The notes below the pieces were generated by a model, which saw nothing but the letters and a program-made list of their open reading frames with translations, had not been told where the DNA came from and searched no databases. From Pleurotus djamor (taxonomy: Eukaryota; Basidiomycota; Agaricomycetes; Agaricales; Pleurotaceae): a DNA stretch of 64,000 nucleotides. A program made the position numbers and the translations under genes. The first letter of the stretch is position 1. Each line of letters begins with the position of its first letter. Location of the stretch: positions 124,001 through 188,000 of the forward strand of contig JAPEVF010000021.1 in assembly GCA_029747585.1 (NCBI GenBank). The letters run 5' to 3'. Positions 1-11,390 of this stretch are shown piece by piece.

Positions 1-602
1 GTGACGCTGAAGGGATCCGCAGATCATAATTTGCTCCATAGTTGGATCAATCTCCACGCCTACAAATTTTGAAAGTTTAGCCCTATGGATTCGCTCTGGG
101 ACATGGCCGCCTAGCTCACTCACTGGCAGCCCCGGTCAAAGAAGTTCCTCGAGCATTAATGAAAGCATTCGCCGAAAGCTCTTGACTGGTTCGTGCACAG
201 GTCATCATTTTCAAAGGTAAGTGGAATGGTGCGATCGTGTCATGTCAACCATCCTCACTAGTGATGACCCTGCATTGCCTCGACTCTGTATCAGGAGGTA
301 TCCTTTGTTTGTCGAGACCGTTCCTGTTGGATAGCCATACGCTCCCCAGAACCTCCGTCGCGCTGACATGCCAAACGTAACATTGAGGTACTGATTTTCG
401 GCGGAGTCCTACGTCCCTCTGCTGACTTCGTGTTATAGTTACAGCTGTAGTTGCACCGATGATCCGTCCTCTCGCACAAGATACAGTATTTTGGCCTTTT
501 TGGTCTCGCAAGCGCAGAGATAGAATATCCTCCGTGTCGTTTCCCATTATAGGTGTTGACGATTGTGCTTCCTTTCCACGACCCTGCCCGGTTTCTTCGA
601 GC
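1..602. other. No recognisable gene (upstream flank)
   Basis: Short open frames on both strands overlap each other, have no recognisable domain and show no convincing splice structure. I read this as the 5' flank of the gene that starts at 654. A gene ending just left of the window could contribute 3' sequence, but nothing here shows it. Confidence 0.4.
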
Positions 603-610
603 TATAAAAA
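603..610 (+). promoter_or_regulatory. Probable TATA box
   Basis: TATAAAAA lies about 45 bases before the ATG at 654. This is the spacing seen at several other genes of the window, for example 4414-4420 before 4475 and 49892-49899 before 49956. The assignment is by position and motif only. Confidence 0.5.
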
Positions 611-653
611 TCAACGCCTTCACTCCCAGTAGATTAACCCTTCCAGCTACACA

Positions 654-1804
654 ATGGCGACTGAACCTGAGACTACCCAACCTTTACCACCCAAGTCAAA
701 CGACACAACCATTGTCCAACAAGCTCTGGGTGTCACCCCAATTCTACGTACTTACGCCGACCAGTTAACCCCCCCCTCCTGGGACGAACTATTGGCGAAC
801 GTACGTCCTTCGATAATTGTCTTTTGGTCCCATATCGGTGGCTGATCTGAATGTCTGGTAGTCAATCATTCCCTATTGTACAAGATTACGTTCTGAGGTC
901 CAGTCAGAATGATGATTCTTTGGAGGTCCTTACCTGGCGCATCGATGCTTACATCTATCTGGTCAACGCTCGACCCGATGAAAACTTCGCTGCCAACGGA
1001 GGACATGTCTATGTTGTCCTCGTTCACTCGGGGTCAGCCGAGGCTCACGATTACACCCACAACAACGAATATCAGTACAATGTGGATTTCCGCGGCGATT
1101 ACGACGGAGCCACAATGTACCCACTCCTGCAGCTCCCCGTGTCGGGTAGCGGGACCTCCGACCCTTCTACAAATAGTATCAATTGTAAGTACTCCACACG
1201 CTATATTTATTGGCCCACGTTACCTGAATGGCCGACCACCCTTTCTTTGCAGATCCTATCTCGTTTCAGCAAGACATGCAAATGTTTACAAATAACGGGA
1301 ATGAAACATTCACGTTCACAGCGTCGTACGAAGACAACATCATCGTCCAGAATGGACAACAATTGGGACTCGTCCGCGGTTCCAGTGGGGTTCAATGGGG
1401 CGTTCAGCTCTACTCAATTGTAAGCAACATTTCTCCCGTATCACCGTTTACTGGGTGGCACTGTCTCACTGTCTCACACAACGACGTTTTTCATCACCAA
1501 CCTCAAGCCTTCATCCAACTATAATTTCCCCTTCGGTTCATTATCCGTATTCAAGTTATCTACCCTCCAAGAAGTGACATTTAGTAAGTCTATCATCGCT
1601 GTTTCGTTGCCTCTTTTGACATTGCTTTTTAGGCGCAAATTTCTCGGTACGAAACGCCTCAGCTTCCATGGATGTACGTCGATTTTCTCTAGGCCCTAGT
1701 ACATCAACCCTGATAATCTGACGGATAAACATATTTTACAGCCCGTCGCCTACGGTTCTGGTAATGACTTCGTCGTGGATTGTCGCTTCACCCCCGTGGA
1801 TTAG
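654..1804 (+). CDS. Unrecognised protein, five or more exons
   Basis: I do not recognise the family. Coding sense is supported by a start about 45 bases after a TATA box and by long frames separated by plausible short introns (about 1182-1252, a second starting after the LYSI codons near 1420, 1583-1632 and 1675-1740). The protein would be roughly 240-260 residues, rich in Asn, Ser, Thr and aromatic residues (segments such as HVYVVLVHSG and NYNFPFGSLSVF), with no clear signal peptide or membrane helix; a beta-rich fold is a guess. Oddity: the obvious first intron (GTACGT at 801, TAG ending at 861) does not keep frame into exon 2. A donor at 805 with an acceptor ending at 884 would, as would a small sequence error near the run of eight C at 769-777. 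The gene could therefore be damaged. Confidence 0.5.
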
Positions 1805-4413
1805 AGTGTTGCACACTCCATCGACGGTTGACCAATGAGATATATAGATTCTATAAAATGACTCCGAGAATGGGGGAAATTGATATTGAATCGACCTGCG
1901 CGTACATAGCACATTGTTTATGTCTTCAAATTCAAGAAAACGTTCCCAACATGGACGCTGACTTTGACCTGACTCTCGCGGCGACAGTCTCGCTGAAGCT
2001 GAGGGGTCAAGGAGTTGAGGGACACAATGGGATCGAATGCAGATGATGCGCACGGTTGTGAGCAGGCGACTTATATGTGATCTTGGCTGCACGAAACTCG
2101 TAGGGGCCTGAGGCATCTGCCAGGGCACTGGGTGTTGAGGTCGACGTCGAAGGCAGACGAGAATTGGACGAGAAATAGATTGAGCGATCATGTAATTCTG
2201 AACAGATGCTGGGGGCAAGGTGAAGGCACTCCGGCTGCCAGCCATGGTGGCTAGCAAAGACAGAAAATCGGATGATTGTTGCGGATGTGACGTGGCGAAG
2301 CCTTTGGAGGGAGCAAGAAAGTTGGATCGTCCAAGTCGAGGAGGAACAAGCCGGGAACTTGGGCGCCCATTCCGGCGCTTGCCCATCGCTTCTTGTACAA
2401 CGAGTTAAAATTAACTTAAAACCAGCACTTGAACCTGATGGAACGGGCTGTGCCACTGCATTCGGGCACAAGTTTTTCCTAGAGTGACCGTAGAGTATCA
2501 AGACAGAACAAGGCAAATATTGAACCGTTTGAACCAGCTGTGCATCCTTGGTGCATCCGGGGAGCGAAAGGAACACTTTCTTTAAGGCTTGAAGCTTGAA
2601 GCTCGAAGCTTGACGCGTGACGGGTTCCTTAAGGGCCATATGTCTACGCATTCATGTCTTCGAATGACCGACACCATCAAAGTAGCTTGGAAAACGTGGA
2701 GCGCCACCAGGAATTTCAGAGATCGCCGCATGTGGTTCATGAATGTGCGTGGAATTCAGTGTCACCGCAAGGACGTTAGAAAAGTTCGATAACTCACTCA
2801 AGCTGTGCCTATGACAGAGAAACACTTCCTCTAGTCGCTAGGAATTTGATCGTAATAAAGACCATAGTAGCTCTCCAATGGGGGTGTACGTTCGACAACT
2901 TCGAATTAACCGACGCGGTCCCGGAGCACAAGATTGATGCATTTGGGAGAAATAAATAGAGCGTGTGCGTGAAGCACCAGGACTGGGGGTTCCAACGTCC
3001 CATGTCAAAATTATTCTTTGGTTGTATCGCAGCAGATTATATTTTTGTTGATGCCGACCTGGTTGGCTTGATGAACAAGTCAGCCGCATGATAAGGAGCA
3101 CCTCGTTTTGTCATGTTCCCCATAAATCGGCGGGAAAATGTAACCAAGCGAGGGGATAAACATAGGATGAGTGTGTGATAGTGAACAGCAAATGTTTGTG
3201 CCAAGCCTATCCACGGATGCAAAGGGTCACTCTGAGAAAACGAATGAGAAACGACAGGGTACAAGATAAGAGACGGCGCCACAAACTTTATTGTAAAGTG
3301 GTGCGTGGTCGGAGCTAGGGCTCAGTGCATGATCGGCCAGACGTAATGCGATGCAAGAACAGGCAGTAAAATTGAGCTATTTGGTTTCTATCCGGGGGAG
3401 CCGATGAAGCGGCAGACGTTCTAAGGGGTAAGTGGATCGCCACCAGTGTTGATCGTTGAGACATTAGTAGACCGGGACCTGAGAACGTGCGCATCGGATA
3501 CCTTGAGGAACGGTGGCACAAAGTTTTTTAGTCGGCAAGGCCGCTATGTCGAAAGTTGCGCAACTTCTTCTGAGCAGGAAGATGAGGCAGCTGGAGATAT
3601 GGCTGAGGAACGTACCTGATTGATGGCGTACTCGCGTCCTCGGAGGTCGCACAGTAGCAAATATGTGTTGACAAGAGCATATGTCATTTGGGTCAGGAAG
3701 CCCGAGACATATACGGCATGAAATGTTTTCTCATGACAATCATGTTCGCTGAGACAGAATCAGCGAATTGGTGCGGCAAAGACGTGACTTACGTTCAAGA
3801 AGGATTCCTATCAATTGGGGTGAAGGAGAGGGAATTAGACGCTCAACTTCATGGAAGGCGGCTCTCGTTTGTTTGGTTCAATTGAAGGTTCAACGTTGTC
3901 GGTGTTCAACCATCTGCACCCAGACTTCTGGAAAAAGTTTCCCCTTAGACGACGCTAGCCTATGTGGACTTGTTTCACGATGCATTACGGCCTCAACCGG
4001 ACCCTGCTGAAATGCCTCCAGATTTATCCTGACTCCGAGGGCTGAGGACTCCTACCAATTGCGGAGGCCTGAGGTGCAGCCACGAGAACATGTATACCAT
4101 CTCTAATTGTAGATCAAGCTCTCCGATACGTTCTGTACAGTTCGCTCCGCGCGGGGACCAGCGCCTTGTCTCCAAGGCGTTCTCAAGGACGGCCTTCCTC
4201 CGCCATGATCGTTCCTCCAAGGTGCGCATGCGTCGGTTTCGAAGGGAAAAAAATCCAGTCTGACGGCCCTTTCTTTCTCAGCGTTCTTCAACGTTCTAAT
4301 GTTTGACAAGTCTTCTCTTGGAGTCGCCTCGTTGCCATTTTATGGCATCAAGCACGCTATGTTCCATTATTATTCGGGTTATCCTCTGGCGGCACCGCGT
4401 ATTGGATGGCTCA
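1805..4413. other. Long interval without a supported gene
   Basis: Two overlapping minus-strand frames of about 215 codons (1736-2386 and 2007-2651) occupy the same DNA in different frames. Neither has a recognisable domain or splice context, so neither is called. A short tandem array of a 10-base GCTTGAAGCTT-like unit sits near 2585-2616. No transposase or reverse transcriptase motif was seen. Confidence 0.4.
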
Positions 4414-4420
4414 TATATAA
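4414..4420 (+). promoter_or_regulatory. Probable TATA box
   Basis: TATATAA is placed 55 bases before the ATG at 4475 of the zinc-finger gene. Confidence 0.5.
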
Positions 4421-4474
4421 AGACGGGACTCCCTCACCTAGCTGATATCGGCATTGACTCTTGTTCGCTTCGAG

Positions 4475-5292
4475 ATGCATCCTCCTAGACTTGGACACCA
4501 AAGCGACCCTAACACCCCCCATAGCTACCCACCTCCTCATATCTCCACAAGCAGCTCTTTCGTCCCGCAAGGGCTTCCTACTAGTCATACTGCATACCCC
4601 AGCGGACAGAACCTGGCTTCGACCCCTTCTTACCCAACCTCGATATATGAACACTATCCTCCCACCGATCAATTTTCTCCTTGCCAGCCATGGGGTTAGT
4701 CAATGATTGAATGTCCGTATAACTATACGACTGACTCCTCCAACAGCTGGATTTCCACCCCAGTATCCAGAATATCCAGTCACTTCTGTGACCGACGCTT
4801 ACGGTCATTATTCCTCCGCCAAGCACTTCATGTTTCCAGGGCTTCTTTCCCCGCCAGGTATCGTTCATCCGGTCCATCTCCCGCACAGAACGCTCAAGTA
4901 ATACCCAGAACATCAATCCGACTGGATCAACGGCTCCCAAGAGCCGGTAGTTCGAAAGCAGGTAGCTTCCGAAGCAGTTATAGATGCTTCTGAACGACGT
5001 CGAACCCATCCTCACAAATATTGGTGTCAGTATTGTCAGACTGGCTTTACAGCAAAGCACAATCTCTATCGTAAGCGAATTTTCTTCCTGCCAGTATCTA
5101 GGGCTATCATCTCATGAATGATCGGGATTATGATCTCAACAATCGGGTTTAGGTCATGAGAGTGCCCATAACAACGAGAAACCTTACCGTTGCGAACGCT
5201 GTGGTTCGTCTTTCACTACCAAGACCGATCTCAAGCGCCACGTAGATAGGTCCAAAAAGCATTCAGAGCCGCAGCCTCGCTCGGACGCTTGA
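4475..5292 (+). CDS. C2H2 zinc-finger protein, probable transcription factor
   Basis: Four exons (4475-4694, 4747-4857, 4909-5070, 5153-5292) join in frame to 210 residues. The first two thirds are low complexity, rich in Pro, Ser and Tyr, as in fungal activator regions. The C terminus carries two adjacent C2H2 fingers. Finger 1 is C-x2-C-x12-H-x3-H, with its first His codon next to the last intron. Finger 2, beginning CERCGSSF, is C-x2-C-x12-H-x6-H, with a wider His spacing than the usual 3-5. The linker ends in NNEKPYR, close to the classical TGEKP linker. The family binds DNA in the nucleus; the targets are unknown. The internal donors and acceptors are canonical and all four exons keep phase, so I am fairly confident although no single frame exceeds 100 codons. 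Confidence 0.8.
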
Positions 5293-6065
5293 GCGACTCA
5301 AAACTACATCCTTTTGCAACCGATACACGAAAATTTCCCTAAGGGATATCAATAGTTCGACTAATATAACTTATGTAACCTATGTGATCCCTAAATTAAA
5401 TCCTATCCAATGGAATCGTAAACACCATATGAAGAGACCCTCAGCATAAGAAGTCCATCAGCGGCCATCACTTTCGAACTTCAAAGTTCGATGCACATAC
5501 GTAATAAGTACTTCGTCTCCGGTACTGTCACTATACACAGGAACCAACACCCGACAGAAATGTAGGTGNNCTGACTGGGCTACTACCAGATTGATTTTCG
5601 GCCGCCACCACCGCGACGTTCGAATTTGAACTTCCACTACTCTAGCCATGTTTGTTAGACGAACAGTTTGTGATCAGGAGCTCCCTTATTGCTCATCGGC
5701 CCAACATCACGGTCCAGTTCTTCCGTTATTCGACTTTGTTGAGCTACCTAGATCAATGTCCATTCCAAATCTCCGCTTCCTGGTGAGAAAATTGAGCGTC
5801 ATCGTAGGGCAAGTCCAACGGTCGTCGTGATCCCGTTCGGTCTCCATCCAAGTTGTAAACACTACGATCGTCGATCAGGCCTGGAGCGACCCTTCCAAAC
5901 GGTTCTCGGCCAATCCACGGTATAAATTCAGTTGTCCTCAAACTGGGCCCACCTTGATGTATCAAAGTACATATGAATCATGATGGACAGAATTGGCTCG
6001 AGGAATTACGCTGGCTATTGCGAATGAACAGTTACAGATAAACCATCACTTCTTGGCACCACCGC
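5293..6065. other. Interval without a supported gene
   Basis: This holds the 3' flanks of the zinc-finger gene and of the minus-strand secreted-protein gene. Two ambiguous bases lie at 5569-5570. Short frames on both strands show no domain. Confidence 0.4.
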
Positions 6066-8752
6066 TCAATAACTTAAGGCTGTATAAGCAAATACAGGGT
6101 CTGTGAGTAAGGAACCGGGCAGAAGTGAGGATGTTACTTGCCCTTTCTCTCTGAGTTTGTCGACCAATCCTTGAACAACCACCGTACCTGACTTCGAATC
6201 CGGGCAATCCAGTTGCAGCGTTGGAAGGGCGTCGAACTCTAGCGAACTACGGGGGGAGACGTCCGGCTTGTATCCGAAACGTTTCGCCTTCTTCTTCTTC
6301 GAAGGCTTGGATGCACTCTTGCCTGCAGTGGTGGCCTTCTTTTCTGAGCTCGTCGTCTTCGCACTCGTCTTCGATGTGCCCTTCTTGGCGGTACTCGGAG
6401 CCTTTACAGAACTTTTTGCCGACGAACCCTTGGATTTACCTGCAGATGAAGCCGTGGCTTTCTTATTCGTCGTGCTCTTGGAACCCTTTGAGGAGCCCTT
6501 TGGACTGCTTCCCAAGCTGCCCGCATTTGATTTAGAGAACGGTTCTTCGACATCATCCGACCTGTCTGCCTTGATGCCCCAGCAGTTCTTAATTCAAGAG
6601 GTGACATTTAGCCAGGAAGGAGGGATTGCGAAGCGGAGACGCATACCTTATATAATGAGTACGTCGGGTTCCAAAGACTTCGTTTCCAGTTGGGATCGGT
6701 CCAGAATGAGAGGAAGGGTAAGTCCGCGCCGATATATACATCCAGACCGCCTTCGATCTTGGAGCATCCACCAAGTTGATCATGTCCGAGGTTGTTTGTA
6801 AGCGCGCCAAAGTTCTTCGCAATCGATGTGCTAACATATCCCTGCATGACAGCCTCGAGACCAGCGGAGGCAGTGACAGAGGTACCAATCTTGACGTTGG
6901 TGCTAGGACCACTATCGCTGAATAACGTCATACCTAAGCGCAGTTCTCCGGAGAGAGACGCAGAAGCTTTGGCGGAGACGGACATGATGGTGGGCCATGC
7001 CTTCAAGACGATGTCTATGTAGAATGTTAGCACAAAGGCGACATCGCTTGAAGTTTCGACGGTAACGTACCAGACTCCTTCCACTTCAGCCCACCTTCCT
7101 TAGCTGAGTCACCCCAAGGGAAGAGTAGTTCGGCTGGAAGAGAGTCAATGCATGGCCTTGTGAAAGTCAATGAAATGACGAACCGCCCTTCACTTCCCAG
7201 CCAATGGACGTTTGGGCACCAATCGACCAGCCCATCTCGAGAGTGCCCTCAGCGAATAGAGCAAAATGAGTGCCAAGGGTGATAACCCTAACAAATATGG
7301 ATCAGTCTAATATTTATCTAGGAACAAGACCACTTACTTCGGGATAGTGAAGGTGAATGGAGGGATAGGGACTTCAGGAATCAAGTTGATTTTTCCGGTG
7401 GTGAGCTTTCCCTATATGTACGGTCAGACTCAGATTTGGGTATGAGCACGCAGAGTTTCACCTTGAGAGTGACGTGAAGTTTAAGCTCAGCCGCGAGGGT
7501 GGCATCCAATTCTGACGGTGCTATCAGAGGGGTTTCAAAACAATGGGAGGTAGATAACTCACTCGCATACCCTTGGAAAGTGCTGAAAATACTGCTACCA
7601 CCAAGTTCACCAGCGCCCGCAATACCGACTTTCAGTTTGCCTTCGAATCTGTTCGTAGCGATGAGTACTCTGCGATTTTCAAAATACAAGGTGGTAGATA
7701 TCCATACTTTGGCGTCCACTCCAAGGTGGCATTCACCCCTGTATCGCTAGTGCAGTTCGCGAGGGAGTGAGAAAAGAGAACATGTTTCTGGTTGAGTCCG
7801 GTTTTCCCGCTAATTGCACCGAAGTCAACAACAAACTCTTTCTCGCCTTTGTCATAACTGAAGATGTCCCCAGCTGCAGCCTCTGCAGCTTGAGTTTCAT
7901 CGCGGAATACTAGACCAACGACGTGAACAACTATCGAGGGACCGAGGAAAAGAATAGCCAAACCTTGCAACGCATTCTCAACGAACTCTGCACCCTGGTT
8001 GTGTCGGTCAAGAAGGCCATCGTGCGCTTCGAAGTCTGTATGGACACCCGGAGCGGTGTACGCCAGTAAGGCGAACTTGACTTTACCGACCCTAAAGACC
8101 TACTGAATCTCAACACAAGCGGGATGGAAAGATAAATACATACTTGGCAACATCAACCTTGTTCCATTCATAGTCAATGTCCACAGCGAGGATCTGAGGC
8201 TGGACACCGTCGCGTCGGGAGATTTTATGAGAGTGTTCGGACGGTATGACCTGGTCCTCTGCGACCCAGACCTTATTGACACGTGCGAAAGGAGCAGGGC
8301 TGCACTATTTGAACCAATAAGCAGAAACTCGCGAGGAGAGCAAGGAAAGGAAACATACACTCTCCGGCAGACGGACAATGGTATGCTCAGCACCATTCTC
8401 AAAGAGATGTGCGCATCCATGCCCTTCAGCACCGTCGCTCACACAAGTAAGACGAATGACTTGATCAAACTGGTGGGGGTCACAATCAAGGACAACCCAA
8501 CCAGACGAGGGTGTGAGATCTGAGATAGCCGTACGTGGCCCCCACTATGAAGCGATGATCAAAGTGAGGAAAGATCATAATATCACCAACTTGAATACCT
8601 ACAATCTTCAGCGAGCCAGAGTGGCCGGTGTGGTCTGGCATATCCCATGCACACTCGCCATCGAAGCAAGGGCGTGACCAGTCATTAGAACCGCGTGAGA
8701 GGACCGTTTGGAAGAACCCAAACGCGGTAACGAGTGTGAGCGCGGTTCTCAT
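6066..8752 (-). CDS. Large secreted protein with a basic C-terminal tail
   Basis: The start at 8752 gives a signal peptide (MRTALTLVTAFGFFQTVLS). A Cys-containing N-terminal block follows (CFDGECAWDMP, then after an intron a SGWVVLDCDP block, then HLFENGAEHTIVRLPE). This pattern is typical of a protein family of unknown function that I know to be common in Agaricomycetes; a DUF7223-type label is from memory and unverified. The middle region (about residues 130-600) runs through at least eight exons with many Val, Ser and Ala residues, probably beta-rich. The last exon (from 6515) carries about 70 residues made almost only of Lys, Ser, Thr and Ala, followed by about 70 residues to the stop at 6066. 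The signal peptide suggests the extracellular space or the wall; a polylysine tail could bind acidic wall polymers, which is inference. Internal joins are approximate. Confidence 0.65.
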
Positions 8753-9968
8753 CCTGTGGCTTGGGTGGCAGCACTATAAGCAGAAAACGGGATCAGAAAG
8801 CGCAGGTACGAAGGAGAAGGGTTGAAGCACACCACGGGAACTTCGAAGCACCTACAATCACAATCGAATCGTCGATGGGGCCATATATAAACGAAGTGAC
8901 TTAGGCCAGGAACTCGATGCCACTAGAGATCCCTAGGCGGTCTTGGCCATTCGACCGTTGAGTGTGTAACTGTGACTATGTTGGGTGGCGAAGGACTAGC
9001 CGGCTGTTGGTGTTGATGAAGCATGACGATTAATAGAACCATCGCGGAGTGGGACACAGGAAACATTTGAGGAACATACTTGCCATCAGTGACGAGGAGA
9101 ATGACTGTATCAGAGCGAGACGGATAAACTCACACAAAACGCTCAACTTTCCGCAAGGATAGGTATTGCATGTTGGGAAGCTGCTCTGAGACGACAAGCG
9201 ATCATGGTGGTTCAGAAATTGTATCAAGTTTGGGTAGGGTCATGATGCGGAATCACAAAACAAGTACCATTTGCGCTGGCTGTTTTGTACATGCTGGCTG
9301 CCAGAAGCCTCGAACGCCGCCTCGGAAACAATGCTAAATTATTCGAAACCTGGATTAGCCGAGGGAAATGCCAGACAGCGGGACTGGGTCGGAAACCAAT
9401 CCAAGCTGGTAGCGGAAGCAAATGTAACCAACGGCGTCATCCGATGACATGGTGCTTCGAGAAGAATGAGAAGCACTAGAATGATCAGGGAGAAGATAGC
9501 AAGGCTATGAATGCGTGATCACCAAGTTGTTCATATACGGAGGCCTTACCCATGCGCAGACCCTTCGGCAGGTGTCGTCAGCAAGCCAACGAAATGGAAG
9601 GCATCGGCATCGGAACACGAGATTTAGTCGAGCAACCTACACTCCGTTGAGCCTCCTCAATTACAGCCCGCAAGCTTGGGTGCCCACTTACGCGCGATGA
9701 GGCACTTGCTTGAACAGGATCGTACGTCGAAGAGAGGAGGGTCACCGAAGGCGCAGGGATTCAGAGACTTTTAACACAGCTGCATCAAGGGTATCAAAGG
9801 ACGATAGAGGTGCATTAAAGGACAACAACGGTCAAGAAGAGCAAGTAAGATTGAACGAAAGGTCCGTGCGAGGGTGGAGTACTAGATATCTTGTATGCAT
9901 CGCTCCATCGAAGCCGTTCCACATTCTCCGACATGTCGTTGCTTTGTGGAAGCTGGGGACATGCTTCT
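8753..9968. other. Intergenic region between two minus-strand genes
   Basis: The promoter of the secreted-protein gene lies at its left end (a TATATAAA-like stretch near 8883-8890). The 3' flank of the V-ATPase gene lies at its right end. Frames around 9224-9480 on both strands have no recognisable content. Confidence 0.4.
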
Positions 9969-10871
9969 TCAAGCACATACATTCATGGTGCTGGTTTTGG
10001 TGTTCATGATGAGGGCAACAATGAGACCTAAACGATAAAGCAATTAAGCGCATTGCTAGACAGGTACACGGCCACGACGAACCATAAAGACCCAAGACTT
10101 CCGCGAAGATGAGAATGAGAATCTGTGGAGACTGCGTCAGATCCGCTGATACTTAGGGATATGCTAACACGCACCATGCCGACATAGAGTCGTGGTTGTT
10201 GAGCCGTGCCTCGGACACCAGCATCACCAACGATACCAATGGCGAAGCCAGCAGCGAGACCGGCAAGACCAACCGAGAGACCAGCACCGAGTTGCACGAA
10301 ACCTTGAGCCAATGACATGTGCACGTCCACTGCGCAAAAATAAGGTCCGGGAAACTAGTCCTCTGCAATTTCAACTTACATGAACTGGAAATGAGGACCG
10401 AAATGACAAGACCGTAGATCTGTGAGGTTGTCTCGGTGTCAAAAACGGCTAAGTTGATGATCCAAAACGACTACTCACGGCAATGATACCAGCCATAATG
10501 ACCGGAACCACACACTTCATCATCAAATCTGGCCTCAACACCGACATAGCTGAGATACCAACGCCAGATTTAGCGGTTCCGTAACTGCGCAATGAGTACC
10601 CCAGCGTAAGCCCGACCCAGTCATGCCCTAGCATACAAGGAGAAAAAACGAACCTTGCACCAATGCCTGAAATGAGTCGAATGACACCAGCGGGTCAGCG
10701 TCGCCCGCATTTACTCCTGCAAGTTGACTTACAAGTGAAGATGATGGCGCTGGCACATCCCTGCGTCGTTGAAGGCGATGAGCAAGGTTGAACACGTACG
10801 CAGCAGCGACGACGCGAAACACGTACCATGGCCGAGAAGAAGGGCGCGTAGACGGGGCAGAGGTCAGACAT
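9969..10871 (-). CDS. VMA3: V-ATPase proteolipid subunit c (c ring of the V0 sector)
   Basis: Spliced exons give a protein of about 160 residues that begins [16 protein letters not shown] and continues through [15 protein letters not shown], the double-hairpin proteolipid pattern. Four membrane helices are visible. Helix 4 runs through the last exons ([14 protein letters not shown], then LIVALIMNT) and contains the Glu (in FAEVLG) that carries protons during rotation. The second Gly-rich helix ([19 protein letters not shown]) is also intact. The protein sits in the vacuolar and endomembrane V-ATPase and acidifies these compartments. Family length is about 160 residues, which fits. At least six short introns interrupt it, one directly after LYG, where the last exon adds a C-terminal tail ending NVCA that is slightly longer than usual. 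Confidence 0.93.
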
Positions 10872-11093
10872 TTTACAAGATGGTGGTGGTGAGGAAGCAA
10901 GGAGTTGCTAATAAAGTTGGCAGCAAAAAGGATTGTGGTCGTTGGGCTCGATGAACAGTGTGACCTGACTTCGGGAAGACGGAGCGGAACTTGAACCTTG
11001 CAGCAACTCCGACCGTGTCCGAGAGAGTTTTTCAGGGTCAGAAGCACACGATCCATGACTACTTCAATTTTCAAAGTTGCTCTGGAGCCAACC

Positions 11094-11196
11094 GGCCTGA
11101 TGGTCTAGTGGTACGATGCTTGCTTCGGGTGTTACATCCGCCCTTCGAGAAGGGTTAAGATGCAAGAGGTCCCGGGTTCAATTCCCGGTCAGGCCC
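11094..11196 (+). tRNA. tRNA-Pro(CGG) with intron
   Basis: The acceptor strands GGCCTGA (11094-11100) and TCAGGCC (11189-11195) pair. The D arm GTCTAGTGGTA and the T arm CCGGGTTCAATTCCCGG are canonical. The anticodon stem CTTGC (11119-11123) pairs with GCAAG (11162-11166). The loop TTCGGG.T places CGG at positions 34-36. A 31-base intron (11130-11160) interrupts after position 37, the usual eukaryotic nuclear site. A T5 run at 11199-11203 is a plausible Pol III terminator. Confidence 0.93.
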
Positions 11197-11390
11197 GCTT
11201 TTTGCCGTACAAAAGTCATTGTCAATCTGGTACCAAGTAAATACATACAACGGCAGGCTTTTTCAGTATATGGATGAGATATGAATGAGATATGCATGGA
11301 TGAGTGAATATGAGATAAATGATGAATAAGTATGCAAAAGTGGTACATTAAAGTAAAGTCCATGAACTGCGGGGCAGGTCGATGCAACGT

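Noticed and set aside
1736..2651. Two overlapping minus-strand frames of about 215 codons
   Set aside because: They use different frames of the same DNA, lack domains and splice context, and have the composition of chance frames in GC-rich DNA.
6268..6801. A 177-codon plus-strand frame rich in Phe, Leu and Ala
   Set aside because: It is the mirror of the Lys/Ser/Thr tail and neighbouring exons of the minus-strand secreted-protein gene.
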